64,000 nt of DNA from Candidatus Micropelagos thuwalensis. Its GTDB lineage: Bacteria; Pseudomonadota; Alphaproteobacteria; RS24. Shown one piece after another: positions 23,929 to 34,152 of this stretch. Position numbers and translations under genes: made by a program. The number at the start of each line of letters is the position of its first letter. Position 1 is the first letter of the stretch. Location: contig NZ_AWXE01000004.1 of assembly GCF_000469155.1 (NCBI RefSeq), positions 186,001-250,000 on the forward strand, read 5' to 3'. Below the pieces are notes generated by a model. That model was not told where the DNA came from and ran no database searches. It saw only the letters and a list, made by a program, of their open reading frames with translations.

Positions 23929-25365
23929 ATGCAAAGCACGCTTCTCATCATCATTGGCTTATATCTGCTCATGCTCCCCGTCATCGGGATTATAGGTCGG
24001 CGTATGTCGCAGGAGAGAACCTTGCGGGACTTTTATCTTGCTGGGGGTGGATTAACCGCCCTGCCATTATTTTTCACACTTTACGCCACGCAATATAGTG
24101 GCAACACCCTCTTCGGCTTTGCAGGCAATGCCTATCGTGAAGGGCCGGTGATATTTTTCGCAGCACTCGGCATGGCCATGGCGATTGCATCTTATCTGCT
24201 GTTTGCCCGCCCTCTGCAGGATCGCGCGCACAAGCACAACTATGTGACGCCGGCTGACTTTCTGCGTCATCGCTATAACAGCGCGTGGCTCGTGCGATTG
24301 GTGAATATTTTGCTTGTCGCCACTTTGGCAAGTTATATCCTGACCAATTTCAAAGCTGTGGGTTTGCTTGCCGAACGCCTCACAGACGGGGAACTTCCCA
24401 TGCTCTATGCGGTTCTGGGGCTTGCGATTGTAATGGCGTTTTATGAAAGCCTTGGCGGTATGCGCAGTGTCGTCATGACGGATGTTATTCAAGGCGCTCT
24501 TCTGCTCATCGGGTGTCTTGGTGTGCTGGTGGCAACCATTGCGACGTTAGGGGGAACGGGTGAATTACTGACCGCTGTTTCCTCTCACCCTGAAAACGCA
24601 CAGGGCTTTACCGAAAGGCAATGGACCCGCGGCATATCCGTAATGTTACTTTTCGGCACAGGCGTCGCCATGTATCCGCATGCCATTCAACGTATTTACG
24701 CCGCTAAAAGCTGGGTGGCTTTAAGCACCAGCTTCCGGTTTATGTTTTTCGCTCCCCTGCTCACAACCGTGCCAATCATCCTAACGGCAATGGCGGGATA
24801 CCAGCTTGTCCCCGGCATGGCAGATGCCGAAGCTGACCAAATTATTCCGCGTCTGTTATTTTTGCTGATGGATAAATTCCCGATATTAAAAATCCTGCTC
24901 GCTTTGTTTATGGCGGCGGCGATAGCGGCCATTATGTCAACCATTGACTCTGCCCTGCTTTCGCTCGGTTCAATATTCACGCAAGATGTGTTCCGCCCGC
25001 TTGCCCCCGAAACCTCGCAAGCCACGCTCACAAAAATTGGCAAGGGCCTGTCATGGGGTTTGATGTTAATGATGGCGGTGCTGGCGACCATATTGCCGCA
25101 ATCCATCTGGATATTGATGGTCATCAAGCTTGAGATTATGTGCCAGATATTCCCCGTAATCGTGCTTGGTGTTCATACGCAAAATCTATCCGCCCGCCCC
25201 CTGATTGCTGGAGTTCTGGTCGGGTGTGTCGCTACCTATATGCTGAGATGGGGCATAGATGTTGACCTTGGCGGCTGGCATGCGGGGATTGTCGGACTTG
25301 GGCTGAACATCGCAACCATCGGCATGTTTTCGCTGTTTGAAAAACCGCGCACTCAAGAGGCCTAA
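23929..25365 (+). CDS. Sodium:solute symporter (SSF family)
   Basis: This is an inner-membrane Na+-coupled transporter with about 12-13 hydrophobic segments over 478 residues. The N-terminus shows DFYLAGGGLTALPLFFTLYA and the SSF region YATQYSGNTLFGFAGNAYRE. The middle has the signature ESLGGMRSVVMTDVIQG, and AAAIAAIMSTIDSALLSLGS is the conserved sodium-site helix. The substrate cannot be read from the sequence; proline, pantothenate and other carboxylates are all transported by relatives. It converges on purA with 24 bp between ends. Confidence 0.88.
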   Translation: MQSTLLIIIGLYLLMLPVIGIIGRRMSQERTLRDFYLAGGGLTALPLFFTLYATQYSGNTLFGFAGNAYREGPVIFFAALGMAMAIASYLLFARPLQDRAHKHNYVTPADFLRHRYNSAWLVRLVNILLVATLASYILTNFKAVGLLAERLTDGELPMLYAVLGLAIVMAFYESLGGMRSVVMTDVIQGALLLIGCLGVLVATIATLGGTGELLTAVSSHPENAQGFTERQWTRGISVMLLFGTGVAMYPHAIQRIYAAKSWVALSTSFRFMFFAPLLTTVPIILTAMAGYQLVPGMADAEADQIIPRLLFLLMDKFPILKILLALFMAAAIAAIMSTIDSALLSLGSIFTQDVFRPLAPETSQATLTKIGKGLSWGLMLMMAVLATILPQSIWILMVIKLEIMCQIFPVIVLGVHTQNLSARPLIAGVLVGCVATYMLRWGIDVDLGGWHAGIVGLGLNIATIGMFSLFEKPRTQEA

Positions 25366-25389
25366 CACCGTTTTACGATGAACTACGGC

Positions 25390-26685
25390 TCAATCCTCAA
25401 ACGGATCCTTGACCAAAATGGTGTCTTCGCGTTCTGGGCTGGTGGATAGCAAAGTCACCGGCGCGCCGATAAGCTCTTCAATATAACGGACATAACGTAC
25501 GGCATTTGCAGGCAAATCCGCCCAGCTACGCGCACCAAAGCTGGTTTCATGCCAGCCCTGCAGGGTTTCAAAGACTGGTTCAATCCGTGCCTGTGCCGCC
25601 GCATCAGCCGGTAACCAGTTTATTGGCTCTCCATCCAGCATGTAGCCAGTGCAAATTTTAATCTCGTCAAAGCCATCCAGCACATCCAGCTTGGTCAAGG
25701 CAATGCCGTCAATTCCGCCGGTCTGCACAGCCTGTTTCACCAACACCGCATCAAACCAGCCACAACGCCGCTTGCGCCCGGTTACTGTGCCGAACTCATG
25801 CCCGCGCTCACCCAGTTTCTGGCCAATTTCATTATCTTGCTCGGTTGGGAACGGCCCTTCACCCACACGGGTCGTGTAAGCCTTAGTAATCCCAAGCACA
25901 TGCGACAGCGCCGATGGGCCAATGCCCGAACCAATTGCCGCCTGCCCTGCAACCGTATTGGAAGAAGTAACAAACGGATAAGTCCCGTGGTCAATATCAA
26001 GAAGTGTGCCCTGCGCGCCTTCAAAAAGGATGCGCTTACCTTGACGGCGCGCTTCATGCAATAAGCGCCAGACTGGTTCTGCATAGGGTGTAATTTTATC
26101 CGCCACATCGCGCAGCTTTTGCAATAACGCATCTGCATCGGCATCTGGCTGACCAAAACCACGTCGTAACGCATTATGGTGCTGGAGCAAATGCTCAATC
26201 TTGGCAGGCAAAGCGTCAAGGTCGGTCAAATCGCGCACCCGCAAGGCACGCCGCCCGACTTTATCTTCATAGGCAGGCCCGATACCCCGCTTGGTCGTCC
26301 CGATTTTGCTGCCCTCAGAAGCGGCACTTTCTCGCGCCGCATCCAAATCTTGATGAACGGGCAAAATAAGCACTGCATTTTCAGCAATTTTGAGATTATC
26401 AGGCGATATCGCAACACCCTGATTGTGCAGGGTTTCAATCTCGGCAAGCAATGCCCAGGGATCAATCACAACTCCATTGCCGATAACGGAAATTTTTCCT
26501 TCGCGAACAATACCTGAAGGCAGGAGCGAAAGCTTATAGACCATTCCATCAATGACCAGTGTATGACCCGCATTATGACCACCCTGAAAGCGCGCAACAA
26601 TATCAGCACGCTCCGACAGCCAATCAACGATTTTACCTTTGCCCTCGTCGCCCCACTGCGACCCGACAACGACTACATTGGCCAT
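25390..26685 (-). CDS. purA: Adenylosuccinate synthetase PurA
   Basis: PurA converts IMP and aspartate, with GTP, to adenylosuccinate, the first step from IMP to AMP. The GTP-binding signature [17 protein letters not shown] lies at residues 8-24 with the catalytic Asp of the WGDEGKG motif. [12 protein letters not shown] and the second signature GIGPAYEDK (about residue 136) follow, then [12 protein letters not shown]. The length of 431 residues is standard. It follows serA in the same direction by 33 bp. Confidence 0.97.
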   Translation of the reverse strand: MANVVVVGSQWGDEGKGKIVDWLSERADIVARFQGGHNAGHTLVIDGMVYKLSLLPSGIVREGKISVIGNGVVIDPWALLAEIETLHNQGVAISPDNLKIAENAVLILPVHQDLDAARESAASEGSKIGTTKRGIGPAYEDKVGRRALRVRDLTDLDALPAKIEHLLQHHNALRRGFGQPDADADALLQKLRDVADKITPYAEPVWRLLHEARRQGKRILFEGAQGTLLDIDHGTYPFVTSSNTVAGQAAIGSGIGPSALSHVLGITKAYTTRVGEGPFPTEQDNEIGQKLGERGHEFGTVTGRKRRCGWFDAVLVKQAVQTGGIDGIALTKLDVLDGFDEIKICTGYMLDGEPINWLPADAAAQARIEPVFETLQGWHETSFGARSWADLPANAVRYVRYIEELIGAPVTLLSTSPEREDTILVKDPFED

Positions 26686-26718
26686 GCTTCACCTCTTGTT
26701 AAACCCACTAAAGCCCCT

Positions 26719-28296
26719 TCAAAAGACCAGTGCTTTTGCTAGTGTAACCTGCTCCAGAGCCATCACTTCGTCAAGTATATCCGTGCCGATTTCATTATCG
26801 ACAGCAATCAAAGCAATCGCATTGCCGCCTGGCTTTTCACGTCCAAGATTGAACGAGGCAATGTTGATACCATGCGCCCCAAGTAAAGAACCAATGCTAC
26901 CAATAATACCCGGTTGGTCATTATTGGTGATGAACAGCATGCGTGGCGCCAGTTCGGCTTCCATATTAATGCCCGTTAGCTGAATGAGGCGCGGCTTACC
27001 GTCTGAGAACACAGTTCCAGCGAAAGAACGCTCAGAATTTTCGGTTTTCACAACAAGACGGATATAGCTATCAAACGCTCCTGTTGAGCCTCGCTTGGTT
27101 TCCGCAACATCCATGCCCCGCTCTTTGGCAATAGCAGGCGCACTCACCATATTGACTTCCGACATAAGAGGCCTCAATAAACCTGAAATCATCGCGGAAC
27201 TCAGGGGCGCACAATTCAATTCGCTTACCTCACCGGCATATTCTATCGTCACTTCCTTGATGCTACTCGCAGTCACCTGACCTGCCAGCAGACCCAACTG
27301 CTCAGCAAGCGTCACAAACGGTTTGAGCTTGGGTGCTTCCTCAGCAGAAATGCTCGGCATGTTAATGGCATTCGTAACTGCACCAGACATCAGATAATCT
27401 GAAAGCTGTTCGGCGACCTGAATAGCGACATTGACCTGAGCTTCTTCGGTTGCTGCGCCCAAATGCGGCGTGCAGACAACATTATCCATACCGAAAAGCG
27501 GATTCTCCTTAGCGGGTTCTTCCTCAAATACATCCAACGCCGCGCCGGCAACCTGCCCGCTTTCCAGCGCAGCTTTGAGATCACTTTCAACAATCAGCCC
27601 ACCCCGCGCACAATTAATAATCCGCACGCCTTTTTTACATTTCGCCAACGCATCAGCATTAATAATGTTACGAGTTTTATCCGTAAGCGGTGTGTGCATT
27701 GTGATGAAATCTGCCCGCGCCAGCAACTCATCCAGCTCGACTTTTTCAACGCCAATATCAATCGCCTTTTCGGCTGTTAGGAACGGGTCAAAAGCGATAA
27801 CTTTCATTTTCAGGCCAATGCCGCGTGATGCCACAATCGTCCCAATATTTCCGCAACCGATAACGCCCAGTAATTTGCCGGTCAGCTCGACACCCATAAA
27901 TTTAGACTTCTCCCATTTGCTTGCCTGTGTGGAGGCATCCGCTTCTGGGATTTGTCGCGCAAGCGCAAACATCATGGCAATCGCATGCTCAGCTGTTGTT
28001 ATGGAATTACCGAAGGGCGTATTCATAACGACCACGCCATTATTTGTGGCGGTTGGGAGGTCAATATTATCAACACCAATACCCGCACGACCAATAACTT
28101 TCAGATTTGTTGCGGCTTCCAGCACCGGTGGCGTAACCTTCGTAGCCGACCGCACAGCAAGCCCATCATAATCGCCAATAATTTTAATCAGTTCGTCGCG
28201 CTCCAGCCCGACATTAACATCAACCTCAAGGCCACGTTCTTTAAATATTTCTTCGGCACGTGGGCTCATTTTATCTGCAATAAGAACTTTAGGCAT
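26719..28296 (-). CDS. serA: D-3-phosphoglycerate dehydrogenase SerA (long form)
   Basis: SerA oxidises 3-phosphoglycerate to 3-phosphohydroxypyruvate, the first step of serine synthesis. At 525 residues it is the long form: a substrate domain, an NAD domain (GVIGCGNIGTIVASRGIGLK, dinucleotide-binding loop at about residues 145-151), the catalytic Arg/Glu/His set including NCARGGLIVE and TPHLGAATEEAQ, an intervening ASB domain, and a C-terminal ACT domain (ITNNDQPGIIGSIGSLLGAH) that usually senses serine. It is 2 bp downstream of serC in one operon. Confidence 0.97.
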   Translation of the reverse strand: MPKVLIADKMSPRAEEIFKERGLEVDVNVGLERDELIKIIGDYDGLAVRSATKVTPPVLEAATNLKVIGRAGIGVDNIDLPTATNNGVVVMNTPFGNSITTAEHAIAMMFALARQIPEADASTQASKWEKSKFMGVELTGKLLGVIGCGNIGTIVASRGIGLKMKVIAFDPFLTAEKAIDIGVEKVELDELLARADFITMHTPLTDKTRNIINADALAKCKKGVRIINCARGGLIVESDLKAALESGQVAGAALDVFEEEPAKENPLFGMDNVVCTPHLGAATEEAQVNVAIQVAEQLSDYLMSGAVTNAINMPSISAEEAPKLKPFVTLAEQLGLLAGQVTASSIKEVTIEYAGEVSELNCAPLSSAMISGLLRPLMSEVNMVSAPAIAKERGMDVAETKRGSTGAFDSYIRLVVKTENSERSFAGTVFSDGKPRLIQLTGINMEAELAPRMLFITNNDQPGIIGSIGSLLGAHGINIASFNLGREKPGGNAIALIAVDNEIGTDILDEVMALEQVTLAKALVF

Positions 28297-28298
28297 AA

Positions 28299-29462
28299 TT
28301 ACAGCTCCTCTTTAGCGGTAGCAAAGGCCCAGTCGAGCCATTGTGTGAGAATTTCAAGGTCAGCAGTTTCAACAGTTGCACCACCCCAAATACGCAATCC
28401 CGGGGGAGCGTCACGATAGGCACCAATGTCATAGGCTGCGCCTTCGGCATCGAGTAACGCCGCAATACCCTTTGCGAAAGCGGCCTGTGCGTCCTCATCC
28501 ATCGCAATGACGTCAGAATCCACAATTTTCAGGCAGATAGATGTGTTGGAGCGATAAGCTTCCTCAGCACAGAGGAAATCAACCCAATCCGTCAGGGCGA
28601 CCCAGTCGGACAGAACAGCAAGATTATCCGCTGAGCGTTGCAACAAAGTCGGCAGGCCACCAATATCTTCAGCCCATTTTAACGCATCGACATAATCCTC
28701 AACCGCCAGCATGGACGGCGTGTTAATCGTCTCACCTTTAAAAATACCCTCAATCAGCTTACCGCCTTTTGTGAGACGGAAGATTTTTGGCAGAGGCCAT
28801 GGCGGTGTATAGCTTTCGAGCCGCTCCACAGCGCGCGGCGAGAGAATAAGCATACCGTGAGCCGCTTCACTTCCCATGACTTTTTGCCAGCTAAAGGTGG
28901 TGACATCGAGTTTTTCCCATGGCAAATCCATGGCAAAAGCAGCAGAAGTTGCGTCACACAGAGTTAGACCGGTGCGGTCATCGGCAATCCAATCACCATT
29001 TGGCACTTTAACACCGCTTGTCGTGCCGTTCCATGTGAAGGCAACATCGCGGCTAAAATCCACCTCTGAGAGATCAGGCAAATCACCATAAGCGGCTTCC
29101 ATCACGCGAATATCGTCAAGCTTCAACTGCTTGACAGCATCGGTAATCCAGCCCTTACCGAAACTTTCCCAACCCAAAATATCCAATCCGCGTTCGCCAA
29201 GAAGTGACCACATTGCCATTTCATATGCGCCCGTATCCGAGGCGGGCACGATACCGATATGCCAGCCTTCCGGTACATTTAAAACATCACGGGTGCGGGT
29301 GATGGCTTCCAACAGACGAGATTTGCCCGGCTTGGAGCGATGCGATCTTCCGAGAACAGCGTTATTAAGATGGGTAAGGTCGTAACCCGGACGCTTAGCG
29401 CAGGGACCCGATGAAAAATCGGGATTTGCCGGAGACGTCTCCGGTTTGATCAAGATAGTCAT
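28299..29462 (-). CDS. serC: Phosphoserine aminotransferase SerC
   Basis: SerC transfers an amino group to 3-phosphohydroxypyruvate, giving phosphoserine. The 387-residue protein is the alphaproteobacterial type with [17 protein letters not shown] near the start, [17 protein letters not shown], and the PLP lysine in [20 protein letters not shown] (about residue 196). It is the first gene of the serC-serA operon and sits directly behind the serC RNA leader and a promoter, which together explain its regulation. Confidence 0.95.
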   Translation of the reverse strand: MTILIKPETSPANPDFSSGPCAKRPGYDLTHLNNAVLGRSHRSKPGKSRLLEAITRTRDVLNVPEGWHIGIVPASDTGAYEMAMWSLLGERGLDILGWESFGKGWITDAVKQLKLDDIRVMEAAYGDLPDLSEVDFSRDVAFTWNGTTSGVKVPNGDWIADDRTGLTLCDATSAAFAMDLPWEKLDVTTFSWQKVMGSEAAHGMLILSPRAVERLESYTPPWPLPKIFRLTKGGKLIEGIFKGETINTPSMLAVEDYVDALKWAEDIGGLPTLLQRSADNLAVLSDWVALTDWVDFLCAEEAYRSNTSICLKIVDSDVIAMDEDAQAAFAKGIAALLDAEGAAYDIGAYRDAPPGLRIWGGATVETADLEILTQWLDWAFATAKEEL

Positions 29463-29516
29463 GTCTCTACCCTTTCAGATAGTTGCCCTTCGGTGGGGAA
29501 GGGTGTCCCACGCGGA
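29463..29516 (-). ncRNA. serC-type RNA leader (cis-regulatory)
   Basis: The minus-strand leader just before the serC ATG folds into two hairpins. The first is CCCTTC with GAAGGG (loop CCCACC); the second is CTATC with GGTAG (loop TGAAAG) and covers the likely ribosome site AAAGGGTAG. The arrangement and position match the serC RNA motif described upstream of serC in alphaproteobacteria. A ligand is not known. The leader begins about where the promoter at 29517-29545 would start transcription. Confidence 0.65.
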
Positions 29517-29545
29517 GATATAGGAGGTTTTGATCCTTAGAACAA
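29517..29545 (-). promoter_or_regulatory. Housekeeping promoter of serC-serA
   Basis: On the minus strand TTGTTC (-35, 29540-29545) and TATATC (-10, 29517-29522) are 17 bp apart. Transcription would begin near 29510, so the whole mRNA leader would be the two-hairpin RNA element. Confidence 0.5.
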
Positions 29546-30032
29546 GTGAGAAATTTAAAATGCTGTTTCTATGTGGATAAATCGGTGAAATCTGGAGCCT
29601 CCCGCCAACACAGAAAAGAGAATTTTAAGGAAAGGGGCCGGGGTGTCAAAAATCGAACAAAAACGACAACAGCGTATTCAGTTCAACTTTTCGGCATAAC
29701 CATATCGCCATCACCCCGACCCTCCGCGCTCAAAATAAATGCGAGAGGTGGTCTGGAGAACAGGGGTGCGACCATCGCGCCACTGTCCCAAAGTATTTGA
29801 GCGTACGCAAAAGAGATAAACAGACATTAACTGCAAACAATAAAAAAGGCTCAATGCCCCGCCTAAACTCACGGAAAATCACATCAAACCTTATACGCAA
29901 TTTAAATTGCAACTACTTTTAGGGGATTAAAACCCCACCGACCTAACGTCCGAAGGGCGGTAATTAACATTAACAAAATTTAACATTAAATGGAAGGGGT
30001 TAGGATGTTCTCTTTTATCATGAATTATAATT
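29546..30032. other. Gene-free stretch between serC promoter and fkbM
   Basis: About 490 bp hold no convincing gene. Short open frames exist on both strands but lack ribosome sites and recognisable protein features. Visible structure is a GGGG/CCCC hairpin (GGGGATTAAAACCCC, about 29921-29935), a CGTCC/GGGCG hairpin near 29950, and a direct repeat TTAACATTAA at 29964-29973 and 29980-29989. No tRNA fold was found. Confidence 0.5.
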
Positions 30033-30959
30033 TCAAGAGGGGTCGCGCGATAGCATCAAATTATTTTTGCTGATGCGGTGGCTGGCATAGCCGCGCGTTG
30101 CTGCAACGGCAACAATATCGACATCCCAGTGGCGGACGTTGTTTTCGATGATAATCACACGCGGCAAAAGCGCGTCTGGCGCGATGTCGAAAAACGGTAA
30201 CATGACTTTTTCTTCAAAGCCTTCAACATCCACTTTCATGCCGTCAATCCGCTTCAGCCCTTGTGCGTCAACCAACTGCATGAGGGAGATAACAGGCACT
30301 TCCACGACTTTATCTGCTGCAATCGCGTCTGCGGGATTATCTAAAGAGCCTGTTATATCTGCCTGCACCATTCTTGTTTCGCCCAGATTATCACCATGTA
30401 AGGTCAGGGACAGAGTCCCTTCATGATCGGCAATCCCTGCTTCAACCGCCGTAATATTATAGGTCGGGTTTAACGCGGCATTAAACGCCAGCCGCCGATA
30501 AATATAAGGATGCGGTTCAACAGCCAAAATGCGCGTATCCGCATGCGCCACAAAGGCTTCCCCCACAGAAATACTATACAAGCCGACATTCGCCCCAATA
30601 TCGAGAAACACTGCCCCCGGCGCAGCAAGCGCCTTAAGCGCCTCACGTTCGGCAGGGTCAAAAAGCTGGGTGGCAAATAACACCCGCTTCTCAGAAACAT
30701 TATTATGCGGGTAAATTCGCAGACGCGCACCAAACAAGGTGACATCCGCACACTCGCCCATCATCAACAAACCGATACGGCGAAATAAATAGGTCAGCCG
30801 CTTACCGAACCAACTCAGCCCAAGATTTTGTGTGAGTGATATCAGCCCCGCCGTGACTGCAGACGGTTTACGCGACCCGAAGTCACTTGTGTCATCAATA
30901 GGGATTTGTGAAGAAGCAGACAGCTCACTTCGTACAGACACACGGTCAGATACAGACAT
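30033..30959 (-). CDS. FkbM-family methyltransferase
   Basis: FkbM-type enzymes are SAM-dependent methyltransferases, often acting on sugars of surface glycans or on natural products. The 308-residue protein has the SAM motif AVFLDIGANVGLYSISVG (about residues 94-111), ILAVEPHPYIYRRLAFNAAL, and the family box RIDGMKVDVEGFEEKVMLPF. The first 50 residues are Ser-rich and not conserved. It stands alone, with spaces on both sides, between the serine operon and thiD. The substrate is unknown. Confidence 0.85.
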   Translation of the reverse strand: MSVSDRVSVRSELSASSQIPIDDTSDFGSRKPSAVTAGLISLTQNLGLSWFGKRLTYLFRRIGLLMMGECADVTLFGARLRIYPHNNVSEKRVLFATQLFDPAEREALKALAAPGAVFLDIGANVGLYSISVGEAFVAHADTRILAVEPHPYIYRRLAFNAALNPTYNITAVEAGIADHEGTLSLTLHGDNLGETRMVQADITGSLDNPADAIAADKVVEVPVISLMQLVDAQGLKRIDGMKVDVEGFEEKVMLPFFDIAPDALLPRVIIIENNVRHWDVDIVAVAATRGYASHRISKNNLMLSRDPS

Positions 30960-31062
30960 AGACGCGACTCTTACTTACGCAACAAATTACTGATTGAAAC
31001 TATGACAAGTGTTCTACCAGATGCAAGACGTTATATGAGGTATTAAAATTTACGCTTTAATT

Positions 31063-31908
31063 TTAAGGGTCTTGTGACTTTTCCAGCACAGGATGTGCAT
31101 GGTTCAAAGGCTTGTTATGCCCTGTTCCCAAAGAAGAGTTGGCTGTCTCAATCGCTCTGCGAACATAGCCCAGTCCGCGCTCAACTGCAGCTACAAGTGC
31201 CAGACCCTGACCCAAGCCTGTCGCAATAGAGGAGGCAAGCGTACAGCCCGTGCCATGCGTGTTCTTGCTATCGAAGCGTGGGTTTTCAAATACCGTAAAA
31301 CCCGATTGCTCGGCGAGTAAATCCGTCACCACTGCCTCATTGCCGTGACCGCCTTTAATCAGCGCGGCTTGTGCACCATCAGTCATTAAACGATCAGCAG
31401 CATGTTTCATATCATCCAGCGTCTCGACACCACGATTGGTCAGAATCTCCGCCTCAGGCATATTGGGTGTAACCAGAGCAGCTTGTGGCAACATAAGACT
31501 TTGCATGGCACTCACCGCCTGCTCGGTTAACAGACGATCCCCAGAGCTTGCCACCATGACCGGGTCAATCACGGCAGGGTTGAGGAAATCATCCAGCAAA
31601 GGGGCAACCGCCTCTATCACTTCAGTGCGCGCCAGCATGCCTGTTTTTACCGCATCTGCACCAAGGTCAGACAAAACCGCCATCATCTGCGCCGCCACGA
31701 AATGGGGAGGAACATCCATAATATCTTTAACGCCGTGTGTGTTCTGAACAGTCAGCGCCGTCACAGCCGTCATGGCAAATCCGCCCAAAGTTGTCACTGT
31801 TTTAATATCTGCTTGCAAGCCCGCGCCGCCACCAGAGTCTGAACCGGCGACAATCAAAATTCTTCCGTTCGGGTAGAGTGCTGTCGGGGACGTATCGCCA
31901 GCGCTCAC
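31063..31908 (-). CDS. thiD: Hydroxymethylpyrimidine (phosphate) kinase ThiD
   Basis: ThiD phosphorylates HMP and HMP-phosphate for thiamine synthesis. The ribokinase-like fold starts with [20 protein letters not shown] and continues through [34 protein letters not shown] and the C-terminal anion-hole motif [16 protein letters not shown] with the catalytic Asp/Cys region. The 281-residue length is slightly long for ThiD. It overlaps glmM by 4 bp. No other thiamine genes or thi-box leader lie next to it, so salvage is as likely as synthesis. Confidence 0.92.
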   Translation of the reverse strand: MSAGDTSPTALYPNGRILIVAGSDSGGGAGLQADIKTVTTLGGFAMTAVTALTVQNTHGVKDIMDVPPHFVAAQMMAVLSDLGADAVKTGMLARTEVIEAVAPLLDDFLNPAVIDPVMVASSGDRLLTEQAVSAMQSLMLPQAALVTPNMPEAEILTNRGVETLDDMKHAADRLMTDGAQAALIKGGHGNEAVVTDLLAEQSGFTVFENPRFDSKNTHGTGCTLASSIATGLGQGLALVAAVERGLGYVRRAIETANSSLGTGHNKPLNHAHPVLEKSQDP

Positions 31909-33251
31909 GCGGCAACTTCCTCAATCGTGGTGACAATCTCACCAACAAGCTGGCGGACAAGCGCTTCGTCATCCCCCTCGCCCATTACGCGGATAACCGG
32001 CTCAGTTCCGGATGGGCGTACCAGCAAGCGCCCATGATTACCCAGCTTCGCCTCGGCATCACGAATTGCCGCCTGAACTCGGTCATGATCAAGCGGCGCA
32101 CCCGAGTTAAAGCGCACATTTTCCAGTAATTGTGGCAGAGGCTCAAACATATTACCAATCTTGCTCATTGGCTGACCGGTTTGCTGCATTACCGCCAGAA
32201 CTTGTAGGGCAGCGATCAGGCCATCACCTGTTGTAGAATAATCACTCATAATCATGTGGCCGGATTGTTCACCGCCAAGATTGAAACCAAGTGCCCGCAT
32301 GCGCTCCACAACATAACGATCACCAACATTCGTGCGTATGAGATCCAAATCCTGGCTTTGCAGATAGCGTTCCAACCCAAGATTGGACATAACAGTCGCC
32401 ACAAGCCCGGGCGCGGTAAGACGCTCATGATGTTTCCAATCCGTCGCAATCAGTCCCATAATCTGATCACCGTCAACTATTTTGCCGTTTTCGTCGCAAA
32501 TAATCACACGGTCCGCATCCCCGTCGAGCGAAATGCCAATATCGGCTTTTTCCTGTAAAACGGTTTCCCGCAAAAGGGCTGTATCAGTAGAGCCGCAACC
32601 TTTATTGATATTCACTCCATCTGGGTCGACGCCAATCGAGATAATATCTGCACCAAGTTCCCAAAGCGCTGTCGGCGCAACCTTATAAGCCGCCCCATGC
32701 GCACAATCGACAACAATTTTCACGCCACCAAGATTACCCTGCCGTGGGAATGTCCGCTTTGCAAATTCGATATAACGCGCCTGAGCGTCGTCGATTCTCT
32801 TAGCACGCCCCAGCCCATCAGCAGACGCAACATGCTCTCCAACGCCGTCATCCATAAAGCCTTCAATTTCAGCTTCAAGTTCATCGGACAGCTTATATCC
32901 GTCCGGCCCGAATAGCTTAATACCGTTATCTTCAAATTTATTATGCGAGGCAGAAATCATGACCCCAACATCAGCACGCATACTGCGCGTCAGAAAGGCC
33001 ACAGCTGGTGTCGGGATAGGGCCAAACAAAAACACATCCATACCCATTGAGGTAAAACCAGCAACCAGGGCAGGCTCAATCATATAACCTGAGAGGCGCG
33101 TGTCTTTACCAATCACAACCCTGTGCCGATAGCTACCACGCCGGAAAACGCGACCAGTCGCCATACCCAGCCTGAGTGCCATTTCACCGGTCATATTACC
33201 TTTATTCACAGTGCCACGAATACCATCAGTACCAAAATATTTGCGAACCAT
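31905..33251 (-). CDS. glmM: Phosphoglucosamine mutase GlmM
   Basis: GlmM interconverts glucosamine-6-P and glucosamine-1-P for peptidoglycan and LPS precursors. I start at ATG 33251 ([15 protein letters not shown]), the family N-terminus; an in-frame start 66 bp upstream adds a non-conserved stretch. The catalytic phosphoserine loop is [19 protein letters not shown], metal binding is DGDADR ([11 protein letters not shown]), the sugar loop is GGEQSGHMI, and the phosphate site is [15 protein letters not shown]. It sits between folP and thiD, and the ftsH-folP-glmM order is widely conserved. Confidence 0.96.
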   Translation of the reverse strand: MVRKYFGTDGIRGTVNKGNMTGEMALRLGMATGRVFRRGSYRHRVVIGKDTRLSGYMIEPALVAGFTSMGMDVFLFGPIPTPAVAFLTRSMRADVGVMISASHNKFEDNGIKLFGPDGYKLSDELEAEIEGFMDDGVGEHVASADGLGRAKRIDDAQARYIEFAKRTFPRQGNLGGVKIVVDCAHGAAYKVAPTALWELGADIISIGVDPDGVNINKGCGSTDTALLRETVLQEKADIGISLDGDADRVIICDENGKIVDGDQIMGLIATDWKHHERLTAPGLVATVMSNLGLERYLQSQDLDLIRTNVGDRYVVERMRALGFNLGGEQSGHMIMSDYSTTGDGLIAALQVLAVMQQTGQPMSKIGNMFEPLPQLLENVRFNSGAPLDHDRVQAAIRDAEAKLGNHGRLLVRPSGTEPVIRVMGEGDDEALVRQLVGEIVTTIEEVAA

Positions 33252-33330
33252 TGCCTGACCATAATTAAGTAAACGAATCAACTGCTTATTAGTGCCAAAC
33301 TGTTGCGCTAATATCAAGTCACGCTAAATT

Positions 33331-34146
33331 TCATTTTTTTACAAAACCTGACAGATGCCCCTTAATTTTTAGCGCATCGCTGAGTTGAGAGGGATCATGT
33401 GTGCGGATGTAGTCCACACCTTTCGCCGCCGCCCATAACTCAGCAGCCAGCGTCACCGGCGCGCTGTCTTCTACTGAACGCCCACTAAGCGCCCGCAAGA
33501 AGCTTTTGCGGGAAACCGAAACAAGTATGGGTAAGCCAAATATTTTTTTCAGTTCATCAATACGCGCCAGCATTGTGAGCGATGGCTCAGGCGTGTCACC
33601 CAAAAAAAATCCCATACCAGGGTCAATCACTATTCGGGTTTGATCAATTCCAGCTTTCATCAGTTCCGTCAGTCGCGTGTCGAAAAAACGGCAAATATGG
33701 TCAAAAATATCTCCTGCAGGCGGCGCAGTCCGCGTGGCAGCGCCGGCAGATTGAATAGCATGCATGACAACAAGTCGACAATCAGACGCCGCAAGGTCTG
33801 AATAAAGGGCTGGGTCAGCAAACCCATGAATATCATTCATCCAATCAACATTTTGTTGCAAAGCCCATCTCTGGGTTTGCGTTTGATAGCTGTCAATGCT
33901 GATGGGAATATTAAGCGCCTTTAGAGCCGGAACAATAGTGGTAAGACGATCAATTTCAGTTCGCGCTGAAACAGGGGTGCTATCTGGATGGCTGGAGGCC
34001 GGGCCAATATCTATTATTTCCGCCCCACCAGCATGCAAGGTAAGTGCTTGCTTTAATGCTTTTTCAGAGTCGAGATAAGCGCCGCCATCCGAAAAACTGT
34101 CCGTTGTGATGTTTAAAATCCCAAATAGACAGGGAATATGAGTCAT
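33331..34146 (-). CDS. folP: Dihydropteroate synthase FolP of the Sul (sulfonamide-insensitive) type
   Basis: Dihydropteroate synthase joins p-aminobenzoate to dihydropterin pyrophosphate in folate synthesis. The 271-residue protein has GILNITTDSFSDGGAY, but the usual DVGGESTRPGA loop reads DIGPASSHPDS (about residues 47-57), and DPGxGFGK reads DPGMGFFLG. NDIHGF, VVMHAIQS, SVSRKSFLRALSGR and the ending DYIRTHDPSQL follow. All of these are hallmarks, as I recall them, of the Sul1/Sul2 enzymes and not of E. coli FolP, and the length equals that of Sul2. It lies 6 bp after ftsH and before glmM, so it is the resident folP and not a mobile insert. Whether it resists sulfonamides is inference. Confidence 0.9.
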   Translation of the reverse strand: MTHIPCLFGILNITTDSFSDGGAYLDSEKALKQALTLHAGGAEIIDIGPASSHPDSTPVSARTEIDRLTTIVPALKALNIPISIDSYQTQTQRWALQQNVDWMNDIHGFADPALYSDLAASDCRLVVMHAIQSAGAATRTAPPAGDIFDHICRFFDTRLTELMKAGIDQTRIVIDPGMGFFLGDTPEPSLTMLARIDELKKIFGLPILVSVSRKSFLRALSGRSVEDSAPVTLAAELWAAAKGVDYIRTHDPSQLSDALKIKGHLSGFVKK

Positions 34147-34152
34147 CGCAAA

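Noticed and set aside
29546-29800. 84-codon frame in the serC-fkbM gap
   Set aside because: No ribosome site, odd composition, and no protein features.
29964-29989. Direct repeat TTAACATTAA as a CRISPR-like or mobile-element end
   Set aside because: Only two short AT-rich copies; no array, no target duplication and no transposase.
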